NCBI RefSeq assembly: GCF_022836475.1
Contig: NZ_BQXH01000018.1
Span: 1-50,878 of the forward strand
DNA: 50,878 bases
From: Ligilactobacillus pabuli
GTDB lineage: Bacteria > Bacillota > Bacilli > Lactobacillales > Lactobacillaceae
Reading direction: 5' to 3'
Under the pieces are notes generated by a model. It saw only the letters and a program-made list of their open reading frames with translations. It was not told the origin of the DNA and made no database searches. This document shows, piece after piece, positions 42,927 through 50,878 of this stretch. Each line of letters begins with the position of its first letter. Positions within the stretch are counted from its first letter, which is position 1. Position numbers and translations under genes: made by a program.

Positions 42927-43154
42927 ATGCGTGACGTAGAAGGATTACCAAATGAAGATCTGCGAGAAAGAATTTCGAACAGCAGTGTGAGTGAATATTA
43001 TGTTGCTGATATGTTGGGAATGAGTTTTGAAGGCTTTGAAGCTTTAATGGCTCAGCCGCTTAGTCCAAAGACCCACGCGCAAGTGATCTCAATTTTGCGT
43101 CAGGCGAGAAGTACCAGTGATCCAAGTCAAGCTAAAGAACATAAGAATGAATAG
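42927..43154 (+). CDS. hypothetical protein, 75 aa
   Basis: Small soluble protein. Residues 20-58 (SVSEYYVADMLGMSFEGFEALMAQPLSPKTHAQVISIL) look like a helix-turn-helix of the Cro/CI type, where YYVADMLGMSFEGFEAL would be the DNA-contact part; the tail is hydrophilic. I do not recognise a family. ATG 42927 has GAAGGAGG upstream and a terminator follows at 43165, so it is a single-gene unit. Confidence 0.65.
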   Translation: MRDVEGLPNEDLRERISNSSVSEYYVADMLGMSFEGFEALMAQPLSPKTHAQVISILRQARSTSDPSQAKEHKNE

Positions 43155-43164
43155 AAAGTAATTG

Positions 43165-43208
43165 TAGGCTCTCCGCTAAGCTTGATATGTGTGGGGGAGA
43201 GCCTATTT
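43165..43208 (+). terminator. terminator
   Basis: TAGGCTCTCC and GGGAGAGCCTA pair, followed by TTTGG; the T run is short. Confidence 0.6.
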
Positions 43209-43311
43209 GGCGATGAACCATAATTATTTAAGAGTTTTGTCAGCTTAGGTATGATATTCTGGCTCAAATCAGTTAGAATAAGAAATAAATCAACAAAGAC
43301 GGGTGACTAAA

Positions 43312-43773
43312 GTGAGTAATTATATTCAGGATATTCGAAGTAAAGTCGGTCATATGCCAATTATTTTGAACTCTGTCGCGGGTGCGATAGTGAATGACCA
43401 CCAAGAAATTTTGTTGCAAGAACGAACAGACACTAAAAATTGGAGTTTGCCGGGCGGCTATATGGAATACGGCGAATCCTTTTTAGAAACCTTAAAACGA
43501 GAAATGAAAGAAGACAGCGGGCTAGAGGTCGAAGTTGTTGATATGTTAGGGACCTTTGAACAGGGTTTTATTACTTACCCGAATGGAGATCAAGCTCAAG
43601 TGATCGGTCGGTTATACTTAGTGGAAGCTGCTGGTGGGCAACTCTTACAGAAACCAACGGATGAAACTTTAAGTTTAAAGTATTTCCCGTTCGATGATTT
43701 ACCACCACTACTTAATCAACAAAATATGGACATGATCAAAGCAACTGCTAAACATTTTCACGAAAAAATTTAA
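43312..43773 (+). CDS. NUDIX hydrolase
   Basis: 153-aa NUDIX enzyme hydrolysing a nucleoside diphosphate derivative or similar. The Nudix box GGYMEYGESFLETLKREMKEDSGLEV near residues 48-73 follows GX5EX7REUXEEXGU with one E to D change (KED). The N-terminal YIQDIRSKVGHMPIIL is typical of Firmicutes family members. I start at GTG 43312 (MSNYIQDIR), the usual N-terminus; GTG 43303 would add three residues. The MFS gene begins 53 nt after the stop. Confidence 0.85.
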   Translation: MSNYIQDIRSKVGHMPIILNSVAGAIVNDHQEILLQERTDTKNWSLPGGYMEYGESFLETLKREMKEDSGLEVEVVDMLGTFEQGFITYPNGDQAQVIGRLYLVEAAGGQLLQKPTDETLSLKYFPFDDLPPLLNQQNMDMIKATAKHFHEKI

Positions 43774-43826
43774 GCAGTAAGCGATATAGACCGCTCGTTA
43801 ACAGAAAGACAGGAATAGGATAAAAA

Positions 43827-45029
43827 ATGGTAAAAGGAAAAAAGTTGGAGCAATGGCAAAAGAATATGTACGCACTATGGTTAGGAAACTTCGCGACCGG
43901 TGCGGGTTCGAGTATGAGTTTGCCATTCCTTCCGCTCTTTGTCGCAACTTTAGGTAATTTTCCCAAATGGGAGCTGACTTTATATGCAGGACTAGCTTTT
44001 TCGAGTACGTTTTTAAGTCAGGCGATCGTTTCGCCTTTGTGGGGAAAGTTAGCGGATAAAACTGGCCGAAAGCCAATGTTGCTGCGGGCTGCGATCGGGA
44101 TGACGATCACCGCCACTTTGACCGGCTTTTCGACTAATGTTTGGATGTTAATTGGTCTGCGCCTGATTCAAGGTGCCTTTTCAGGTTATATTAATAACGC
44201 CTATGCTTTGATGGCAAGCGAGGTTCCCCGTGAACATAGCGGAAGAATGATGGGGACCTTAACGACTGGTGCCGTTGGCGGTCAGCTGATCGGCCCAATT
44301 TTTGGAGGCTTGATTGCTGGTGCTTTTGGTTATCGGATCCCATTTTTCTTATTTGGGATGCTGATGTTTGTGGCGACTTTGGTCACGATGTTTGGTGTGA
44401 AGGAAAACTTCCAGCCGTCAGAATCGTTAAAGAAGCCGGGCAAACACAGTGCCTTTGCTGGAATTAAAAATGTGCATATTGTGTGGGCAATGTTTATTTC
44501 ATCAATGCTGATCCAAGCGGCTACTAATTCGATCAATCCGATCATTAGTTTATTCGTCCGTCAGTTAATGCATGGTAACGGGAACGTGGCCTTGGCCAGT
44601 GGGGTCGTGGCTGCCTTGCCGGGGGTCGCCACCTTATTGGCTGCGCCCAGGTTAGGTCAACTTAGTGATCACATTGGTGCTCAAAAAGTATTACTAGGCG
44701 GCCTGGTATTATCCGGGGCATTATTTTTCCCAATGTATTTCGTCCAGACGGTCCTAGTTTTGGCGCTTTTACGCTTCTTTGTAGGGATCGCAGATGCAGC
44801 ATTAATGCCTGTCACACAAACGGTGATGTCTTTGAATACACCGCCAGCCTCTGTTAGTCGAATTTTTAGTTACAACCAGTCGTTTCAGGCGATGGGTTCC
44901 GTGATCGGACCAATGTTAGCTTCTGGAGTGGCCGGGATTTTGGATTATCGGTATGTGTTTATCATGACCACCTGCCTAGTCTTGATCAACTTGGGTGTGG
45001 TGACCTGGGCTTATCATCAAGACAAATAG
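43827..45029 (+). CDS. MFS multidrug efflux transporter
   Basis: 400-aa major facilitator with 12 predicted helices, drug:H+ antiporter DHA1 type. Motif A is GKLADKTGRKPMLLRAA near residues 72-88; a motif-C-like TGAVGGQLIGPIFGG is near 150, typical of exporters. Substrate not predictable. ATG 43827 follows AGGAATAGG. The HAD gene starts 63 nt after its stop and may be in the same transcript. Confidence 0.87.
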   Translation: MVKGKKLEQWQKNMYALWLGNFATGAGSSMSLPFLPLFVATLGNFPKWELTLYAGLAFSSTFLSQAIVSPLWGKLADKTGRKPMLLRAAIGMTITATLTGFSTNVWMLIGLRLIQGAFSGYINNAYALMASEVPREHSGRMMGTLTTGAVGGQLIGPIFGGLIAGAFGYRIPFFLFGMLMFVATLVTMFGVKENFQPSESLKKPGKHSAFAGIKNVHIVWAMFISSMLIQAATNSINPIISLFVRQLMHGNGNVALASGVVAALPGVATLLAAPRLGQLSDHIGAQKVLLGGLVLSGALFFPMYFVQTVLVLALLRFFVGIADAALMPVTQTVMSLNTPPASVSRIFSYNQSFQAMGSVIGPMLASGVAGILDYRYVFIMTTCLVLINLGVVTWAYHQDK

Positions 45030-45092
45030 TGGGGTCAAATGAAGTCTGAAAGTAGAGACAGTTTAATTAAAAAGACGAGGAGAATTTCAACC

Positions 45093-45719
45093 ATGAAAAA
45101 ATTGATTTTGTTTGATGTTGATGGAACGTTGGTCGACAGCTATCCTTATTTTGCGAAGATCATGGAACAGCTGTTGCCTCAATTTGGAATTGAACCGACT
45201 GAAAGACGGATGAAACGGGCCTTTACGATGACGGCTAAACAAGAGGTCAAGTATTTTAAGGTGCCAGCTGACCGCACTGAAGAGTGGTATACCACATACG
45301 CGGCAATTGCTCGCAAAACGGAGCTTCAACCAGAAGCCTACCCAGAAATTGATGCCATGTTTGAACATTTGTTGTCTCAACCGGGAGTTAAAATTGGAAT
45401 CGTAACTTCGCGTAGTCGAGACGATGCAAACGAGAATTTGCAATCATTTTGGTGGTATCAAAAGATGGCAATTGTGGTCACATCAAGCGATACTAAACAG
45501 CCGAAACCAGCGGGCGAACCATTAGAGTTTGCGTGTGAAAAACTGGGCTTTAGTGCGAATGAAACTTTTTATATTGGAGACGCTGATACCGATGAACAGG
45601 CTGCTTTAAATGCCGGTGTCGATTTTGGCGGGGCTTTGTGGGGAACAGGCTCGAAGAAAAACTTCAAGTCTGAGCCGCTTTTATTAGATTCGCCAGAAGA
45701 TGTTAATAGAATAATCTAA
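45093..45719 (+). CDS. HAD-superfamily hydrolase
   Basis: 208-aa phosphatase of the HAD IA subgroup (phosphoglycolate phosphatase/pyrophosphatase-like). Motif I LFDVDGTLVDS at residues 5-15, motif II VTSRS near 110, the Lys of motif III in TKQPKPAGEPL and motif IV YIGDADTDEQAA near 170. The helical cap lies between motifs I and II. I start at ATG 45093 (MKKLILFD) behind GAGGAG; an in-frame ATG at 45039 would add 18 non-homologous residues. Substrate unknown. A terminator follows. Confidence 0.85.
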   Translation: MKKLILFDVDGTLVDSYPYFAKIMEQLLPQFGIEPTERRMKRAFTMTAKQEVKYFKVPADRTEEWYTTYAAIARKTELQPEAYPEIDAMFEHLLSQPGVKIGIVTSRSRDDANENLQSFWWYQKMAIVVTSSDTKQPKPAGEPLEFACEKLGFSANETFYIGDADTDEQAALNAGVDFGGALWGTGSKKNFKSEPLLLDSPEDVNRII

Positions 45720-45728
45720 GTTTAGTTT

Positions 45729-45771
45729 GAGCAGTTTTGTGGATTTTTAGCAAAACTGCTCTTTATGTTTT
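45729..45771 (+). terminator. terminator after the HAD gene
   Basis: GAGCAGTTTTG and CAAAACTGCTC form an 11-bp stem, followed by TTTATGTTTTT. Confidence 0.7.
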
Positions 45772-45789
45772 TGAGAGAAGGAAAGAAAA

Positions 45790-46908
45790 TTGAAGAAAAA
45801 AGTTTTACTGGCGTTTTTCGTGCTGCTGGCGGGAATTACTGTAGTCAATCAAATGCCGGTTCAAGCCGCGCAAACTCAGCCAACTAAAAAAGAATTGAAA
45901 AAACAAGTCGACCAGATGACTTTGGAAGAAGAAATTGGGCAAATGTATGCTGTCCCGAGTAATGGTGATCCACAAGCAATGAAACAGGCGATCAAACAAT
46001 ACCATTTGGGTGGACTGGTTTTGTTTGCCCGAGACCTAGCGCAACAAAAACGGCCAGAGTTCCAGCAAAAAATTGCTGCTTATCAAACGGCAGCTCAAAT
46101 TCCGTTGCTGATTGGGACCGACCAGGAAGGCGGCAGCGTTTCTCGCCTAAGCGTGAACCCTAATTTGACGGGTGGACAGTCATTTCCAGCGCCCAAAACA
46201 ATTTATGACCAGTATGGATTCAATGGCAGTGAAGATCTCAGTAGAAAAACGGCACAAGCTTTACACCAGTTGGGGATCAACTGGAATTTTAGCCCAGTTG
46301 TTGATGTGACTAGTGATCACAAGAGTTTTATTTTTGACAGGACTCTGGGACAAAACTATGACCAAACGGCAAATTATGCGGTACGAGTGGTTCGCGGGAT
46401 GCAGTCCGCAAAAGTGGCGGCGACCTTGAAACATTTTCCGGGTTATGGTTCGGCGGCAGATACTCATACTGGCTTAGCGACGACCAAGCGGCCATTGTCC
46501 CAATTTCAACATGACGACTTTTTGCCTTTTCGGGCCGGAATTCGCATGGGGGTCGATTCGATCATGGTTGCTCATATTATCGCCACCAACATCGATGACA
46601 AATACCCTGCTTCACTTTCGCCAGCAGCTCACCGAATTTTGCGGAAAGAATTGGACTTCAAAAAAGTGATCGTTTCAGATGATTTAGGGATGGGGGCGAT
46701 CAAGGAGTTTGCCCGCCAACAAAAAATTTCCGCGGATGTCCAGGCTGTCAAGGCCGGCAATGACATCATCATGAGTCGAAATTATGCCACTGGGACCCCA
46801 GCGATTGCTAAAGCAGTCCAGCAGGGAGAAATTCCGCGAAGCCAAATTGACCAGTCAGTTTACCGAATTTTGAAAATGAAGCGAGAACTCGGTTTGCTGC
46901 ACCAGTAG
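45790..46908 (+). CDS. beta-N-acetylhexosaminidase, GH3, secreted
   Basis: 372-aa glycoside hydrolase family 3 enzyme of the NagZ type, cleaving N-acetylglucosamine from murein fragments. A signal peptide (MKKKVLLAFFVLLAGITVV..., cut near VQA-A, residue 26) places it outside the cell, unlike the cytosolic E. coli NagZ. Landmarks: GTDQEGGSVSRL near 113, KHFPGYGSAADTHTGLA near 213 with the His-Asp acid/base loop, nucleophile Asp in IVSDDLGMGA near 298. The start is TTG 45790 after GAAGGAAAG. It may feed wall turnover products to the recycling enzymes encoded at 6102 and 37340. Confidence 0.88.
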   Translation: MKKKVLLAFFVLLAGITVVNQMPVQAAQTQPTKKELKKQVDQMTLEEEIGQMYAVPSNGDPQAMKQAIKQYHLGGLVLFARDLAQQKRPEFQQKIAAYQTAAQIPLLIGTDQEGGSVSRLSVNPNLTGGQSFPAPKTIYDQYGFNGSEDLSRKTAQALHQLGINWNFSPVVDVTSDHKSFIFDRTLGQNYDQTANYAVRVVRGMQSAKVAATLKHFPGYGSAADTHTGLATTKRPLSQFQHDDFLPFRAGIRMGVDSIMVAHIIATNIDDKYPASLSPAAHRILRKELDFKKVIVSDDLGMGAIKEFARQQKISADVQAVKAGNDIIMSRNYATGTPAIAKAVQQGEIPRSQIDQSVYRILKMKRELGLLHQ

Positions 46909-46932
46909 TGAGAACACTTAGTGCTGATTAAT

Positions 46933-47003
46933 TACCATAGTTAGTGGGACTATGGTAGAAAACTACAAAGAAACTACCATAGTTGGGCAAACTAAGGTAG
47001 TTT
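46933..47003 (+). terminator. two tandem hairpins with related arms
   Basis: TACCATAGT/ACTATGGTA (46933-46957) is followed by a second hairpin whose arms AAACTACCATAGTT and AACTAAGGTAGTTT (46971-47003) contain the same core. A weak T-rich tail follows the second, a possible terminator of the hexosaminidase gene. The sequence duplication is unusual. Confidence 0.5.
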
Positions 47004-47127
47004 CCTTAATAACCCAGATTTTTTTGGACTAAAAGCCAGAAAGTGATTGACATTACTAGGCTATCTATTAGAAAATAATTGTAATTAAATGAATTAATGG
47101 TTAAAAATAATGAGTGAGAGTCAGTGA

Positions 47128-48489
<1,362 letters not shown>

Positions 48490-48611
48490 AAACAGAGTGG
48501 AGTGAAACGGTTAGAAAGTGAGCATTATCGGAACCCAAGGACTAATGCGTTTTAGGCATTGGTTCCTGAGTTTGGATAAGCGGAACTTTCTGTTTCACGG
48601 AGATCGACTAA
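48490..48611 (+). repeat. hairpin repeat element, copy 8a
   Basis: Directly after the gdhA TAA. Stems TGAAAC/GTTTCA, AGAAAG/CTTTCT, TTATC/GGATAA, GGACTAATGC/GCATTGGTTCC. Confidence 0.88.
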
Positions 48612-48614
48612 GAA

Positions 48615-48734
48615 AAACAGAGTGGAACAAAGCGATTAGCTCCCGAGCATATCGGAGCCGGTCTTTAATGCGTTTTAGGCATTGAAGGTTGGGCTTGGAT
48701 AGGTAAAAGGAGCTGCTTTGAGAAGCTCGACTAA
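48615..48734 (+). repeat. hairpin repeat element, copy 8b
   Basis: Tandem to 8a. Outer stems changed on both sides to CAAAGC/GCTTTG and AGCTCC/GGAGCT; close to copies 6a and 9. Confidence 0.88.
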
Positions 48735-48736
48735 AA

Positions 48737-48787
48737 CAAAAAAGCGTTAGTGACTGAAGTAATTTTCTTCAGTTCGCTAACGCTTTT
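48737..48787. terminator. bidirectional terminator after gdhA
   Basis: AAAAAGCGTTAG and CTAACGCTTTTT pair, with CTGAAG/CTTCAG inside. T runs in both directions suit the convergent genes. Confidence 0.85.
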
Positions 48788-48793
48788 TGGCGT

Positions 48794-49444
48794 TTAATTT
48801 AATTGAGCAAGTTGCTGGTCGACAATAGTTTGCAGTTTTTCTAAAGTCTCATCAGCGCCGAAAAGAGGACTGCCTGGTTCTAAGATTCGTCCGGCAGCCA
48901 GTGTCGGTAACAACAGCGGGTCAAAGCCGAAAGACGAGACAATTTTGGCAGTAGTGGAGACTGCTTGTTTATCATCGCCTGCAATTGCGATGGCCTTGCG
49001 GTGACCATCTTTGCCGTTTTCCGCTTCATCTTCTAAGTCATGGTAACCCATGTGGTTTAAAGCTTTAACCACTGTGCTTTCTGACAAATACTGCTGGATG
49101 AGCTCCGTTGATGAATGCTCAGGAGTAGAGTAATGATTATCTTTGCCATCGACTTCCCACCAGTAGTTCATCGCATCTAAGACGAGCTTTCCTTGGAGCC
49201 CGTCTTTTTCAATTGTCTGATATTTTCCTAGCGGCAGGGCTAAAATCACGATATCAGCTTGGTGTGTCAGTTCAGTGGCAGTGACTGCCTGGGCGTGTGG
49301 TGCTAAAACACTAATGGTAAGCTGGATTCTGGCTGGATCCTTGGAACTGGCGATCAAAGTAGGATAGCCGGCTTGGCTGCTTAACTTAGCGAGAGTTGTT
49401 CCTAGCTTACCAGCTCCTAAGATCCCAATTGTTGGTTTATTCAT
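48794..49444 (-). CDS. NAD(P)-binding reductase-like protein (F420 oxidoreductase type)
   Basis: 216-aa Rossmann-fold protein related to NADPH-dependent F420 reductases. The dinucleotide motif GILGAGKLGTTLA is at residues 6-18; ADIVILALPLGKY, VVKALNHMGYHDL and IAIAGDD are typical of the group. Lactobacilli do not make F420, so the partner is more likely a flavin or another NADP substrate. I start at ATG 49444, which overlaps the upstream LLM gene's stop by 8 nt (GGTGA 9 nt before). The two genes are co-transcribed, and the product may supply reduced cofactor to the flavin oxidoreductase. That is inference. Confidence 0.82.
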   Translation of the reverse strand: MNKPTIGILGAGKLGTTLAKLSSQAGYPTLIASSKDPARIQLTISVLAPHAQAVTATELTHQADIVILALPLGKYQTIEKDGLQGKLVLDAMNYWWEVDGKDNHYSTPEHSSTELIQQYLSESTVVKALNHMGYHDLEDEAENGKDGHRKAIAIAGDDKQAVSTTAKIVSSFGFDPLLLPTLAAGRILEPGSPLFGADETLEKLQTIVDQQLAQLN

Positions 49445-50498
49445 AACTATATTCACCAGACTTAATTAGATCCTTGACCATTGGGATAACCTTGGTACCG
49501 TATAGTTCAATTGACTTTTCTCGTTGCTGAGCGGTTTGACCACCAGCACCGTAAATGAAGTCAAAACGTTTAACGCCGACTTTTGTCATTTTTTCTGCGA
49601 TTTTACGGGCAACGTGTTCAGGAGTTCCAACATAATAGGCACCTTTATTAACTTCGAAATCAAAACGTTCTTTATTCATTGGGACCCAGCCGCGGTCGGC
49701 ACCGATCCGGTCCATCGATCTGCGCAAATACTTCCATGCAATTTCGTAAGCTTCTTCATCAGTATCTGCGATCACACCGTGGGAGTGCATCCCCATTGGC
49801 AGAGTTGGTTGGTCAAATTTGGCGGTTGCTTGTTGATAAAGCTCGACATATGGCTTGAATCGTTCAGGATTACCACCGATAATTGCTAGGATCACTGGGA
49901 AGCCGTAGTAGGCGGCACGAATAATTGATTCGGGGGTTCCGCCGACACCGACATAAGTGGCTAGTTTGTGCCCAGTGATTTTAGGATAGACTTCTTGTTG
50001 TTCCAGCTTCTGAGTGAACTTGCCGGACCAGTCGACCGGTTCACCGTCACGGAGCTTGTTGAACAAAGCGGTTTTCTCTTCAAATAATTCGTCGTAATTT
50101 TCCAGCTCATAACCAAAGAGCGGGAAAGACTCGGTAAACGAGCCGCGGCCTAACATGACCTGAGCGCGGCCATTAGAGATGTTGTCTAAAGTGGCGAAAC
50201 GTTCGTAGACACGAACGGGATCGTCAGAACTTAAAACTGTGACACCAGTTGAAAGCTTGATGTTTTTGGTGACCATCGCAATGGCTGCTAACATTGTATC
50301 CGGACTAGAAATGGCATATTCTGGGCGATGGTGTTCACCTAGTGCAATGACATCGACACCTAGTTCATCAGCCAGCTTGGCTTCTTGAATAATTTGTTGG
50401 AGCGCAACATCATATGAGACAGGTTGCTCAGTACTGGCATCATCTGGCACATCGCCAAAGGTATCTAAGCCAAAAATCAGTTCATTATTTTGTGTCAT
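49437..50498 (-). CDS. luciferase-like (LLM class) flavin-dependent oxidoreductase
   Basis: 353-aa TIM-barrel protein of the bacterial luciferase-like superfamily, using FMN/flavin. Family patterns: LIFGLDTFGD start, ADELGVDVIALGEHHRPEYAISSPDTMLAAIA near 45, KLSTGVTVLSSDDPVRVYERFATLDNIS near 80 and RAQVMLGRGSF. The C-terminal GTPEHVARKIAEKM is also common. Substrate unknown. ATG 50498 follows GGAGG. It is translationally coupled with the downstream NAD(P)-binding protein. Confidence 0.88.
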   Translation of the reverse strand: MTQNNELIFGLDTFGDVPDDASTEQPVSYDVALQQIIQEAKLADELGVDVIALGEHHRPEYAISSPDTMLAAIAMVTKNIKLSTGVTVLSSDDPVRVYERFATLDNISNGRAQVMLGRGSFTESFPLFGYELENYDELFEEKTALFNKLRDGEPVDWSGKFTQKLEQQEVYPKITGHKLATYVGVGGTPESIIRAAYYGFPVILAIIGGNPERFKPYVELYQQATAKFDQPTLPMGMHSHGVIADTDEEAYEIAWKYLRRSMDRIGADRGWVPMNKERFDFEVNKGAYYVGTPEHVARKIAEKMTKVGVKRFDFIYGAGGQTAQQREKSIELYGTKVIPMVKDLIKSGEYSYE

Positions 50499-50746
50499 GT
50501 TAAGACCTCCGTTTGAGTGAGAAAGTGTTGTTTTTGAAATTACTTACTTTTAGTTAGTTAATTGATAAATCTAATGTACTGGTTTTACCAGGTGAAGTCA
50601 AGCAAATATGTTTGGTCTGAGGTATTTATTATAAATATAGTTGATTTGGCAAAAAATTCTTTTCATTCGTAAAAGAGTAGTGCAAAATATAAGGTAGGTT
50701 AAAGAGTGGGATAAAAGCCAGCAAGTTAATTGCTGTGCTCTATTAT

Positions 50747-50867
50747 TAGTCGAGCTTCTCAAAGCAGCTCCTTTTGCCTATCCAAGCCCAACCTTCAATT
50801 CCTAAAACGCATTAAAGGTCAGGCTCCGATAGTACTCGGGAGCTAACCGCTTTGTTCCGTTCTGTTA
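50747..50867 (-). repeat. hairpin repeat element, copy 9 (and end of a further copy)
   Basis: Minus-strand element TAACAGAACGGAA ... GAAGCTCGACTA with outer stems CAAAGC/GCTTTG and AGCTCC/GGAGCT, like 6a and 8b. At 50871-50878 TTAGTCGA is the 3' end of another tandem copy continuing beyond the window. It is the only minus-strand locus of the family here; a minus-strand gene beyond the right edge may end just before it. Confidence 0.85.
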
Positions 50868-50878
50868 TTCTTAGTCGA

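Overview
The window looks like chromosomal DNA of a low-to-moderate GC lactic acid bacterium of the Lactobacillaceae. This rests on the gene set (L-2-hydroxyisocaproate dehydrogenase, proline iminopeptidase, an opp operon in the order DFBCA as in lactococci, a hydroxycinnamate-reductase-like locus, T-box leaders) and on AGGAGG-type ribosome binding sites with ATG, TTG and GTG starts. I could not fix the genus. I see no rRNA, tRNA, insertion sequence, prophage or CRISPR array.

Layout. 0.4-6 kb: patatin-like hydrolase, two small unknown genes, PEP synthase (ppsA) and a PgpA-type phosphatase. 6-9.4 kb (minus strand): a T-box leader, probably leucine-specific, followed by bcaT, an L-2-hydroxyisocaproate dehydrogenase and an NlpC/P60 peptidase; the first two form a transamination-reduction route for branched-chain amino acids. 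9.4-13 kb: a candidate small RNA, a serine recombinase lacking key arginines, and a CPA1 Na+/H+ antiporter. 13.5-17.4 kb: a GH13 oligo-1,6-glucosidase, then a T-box with a probable tyrosine specifier in front of a PTS EIIC_2-like membrane protein and a sugar O-acetyltransferase. 18-21.3 kb: four-gene set around an ABC-class ATPase. 21.4-28.2 kb: thioesterase and oppDFBCA. 28.3-31.9 kb: heterodimeric ABC exporter with one degenerate ATP site. 32.3-37 kb: LysR regulator divergent from an FMN reductase and a three-domain flavin reductase, arranged like hcrRAB of Lactiplantibacillus plantarum. 37.3-41.9 kb: dipeptide epimerase, MerR/TipAS regulator with a 19-bp-spacer promoter, proline iminopeptidase, BCCT transporter. 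42.5-50.5 kb: small genes, NUDIX hydrolase, MFS exporter, HAD phosphatase, secreted GH3 hexosaminidase, NADP-type glutamate dehydrogenase, NADP-binding protein and luciferase-like oxidoreductase.

The most unusual signal is between the genes. About 15 copies of a ~120-nt imperfect hairpin element (5' AACAGAGCGGAG ... GTAGCTCGACTA 3') occur, often as tandem pairs. At six loci the element starts directly at the TAA stop codon of the upstream gene. Its outer stems differ in sequence between copies but keep their pairing, which points to selection on structure. A second class of intergenic DNA is a set of four tandem arrays with unrelated 41-42 bp units, each unit carrying a short inverted repeat. 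Two genes (thioesterase, BCCT transporter) appear to use ATT as start codon.
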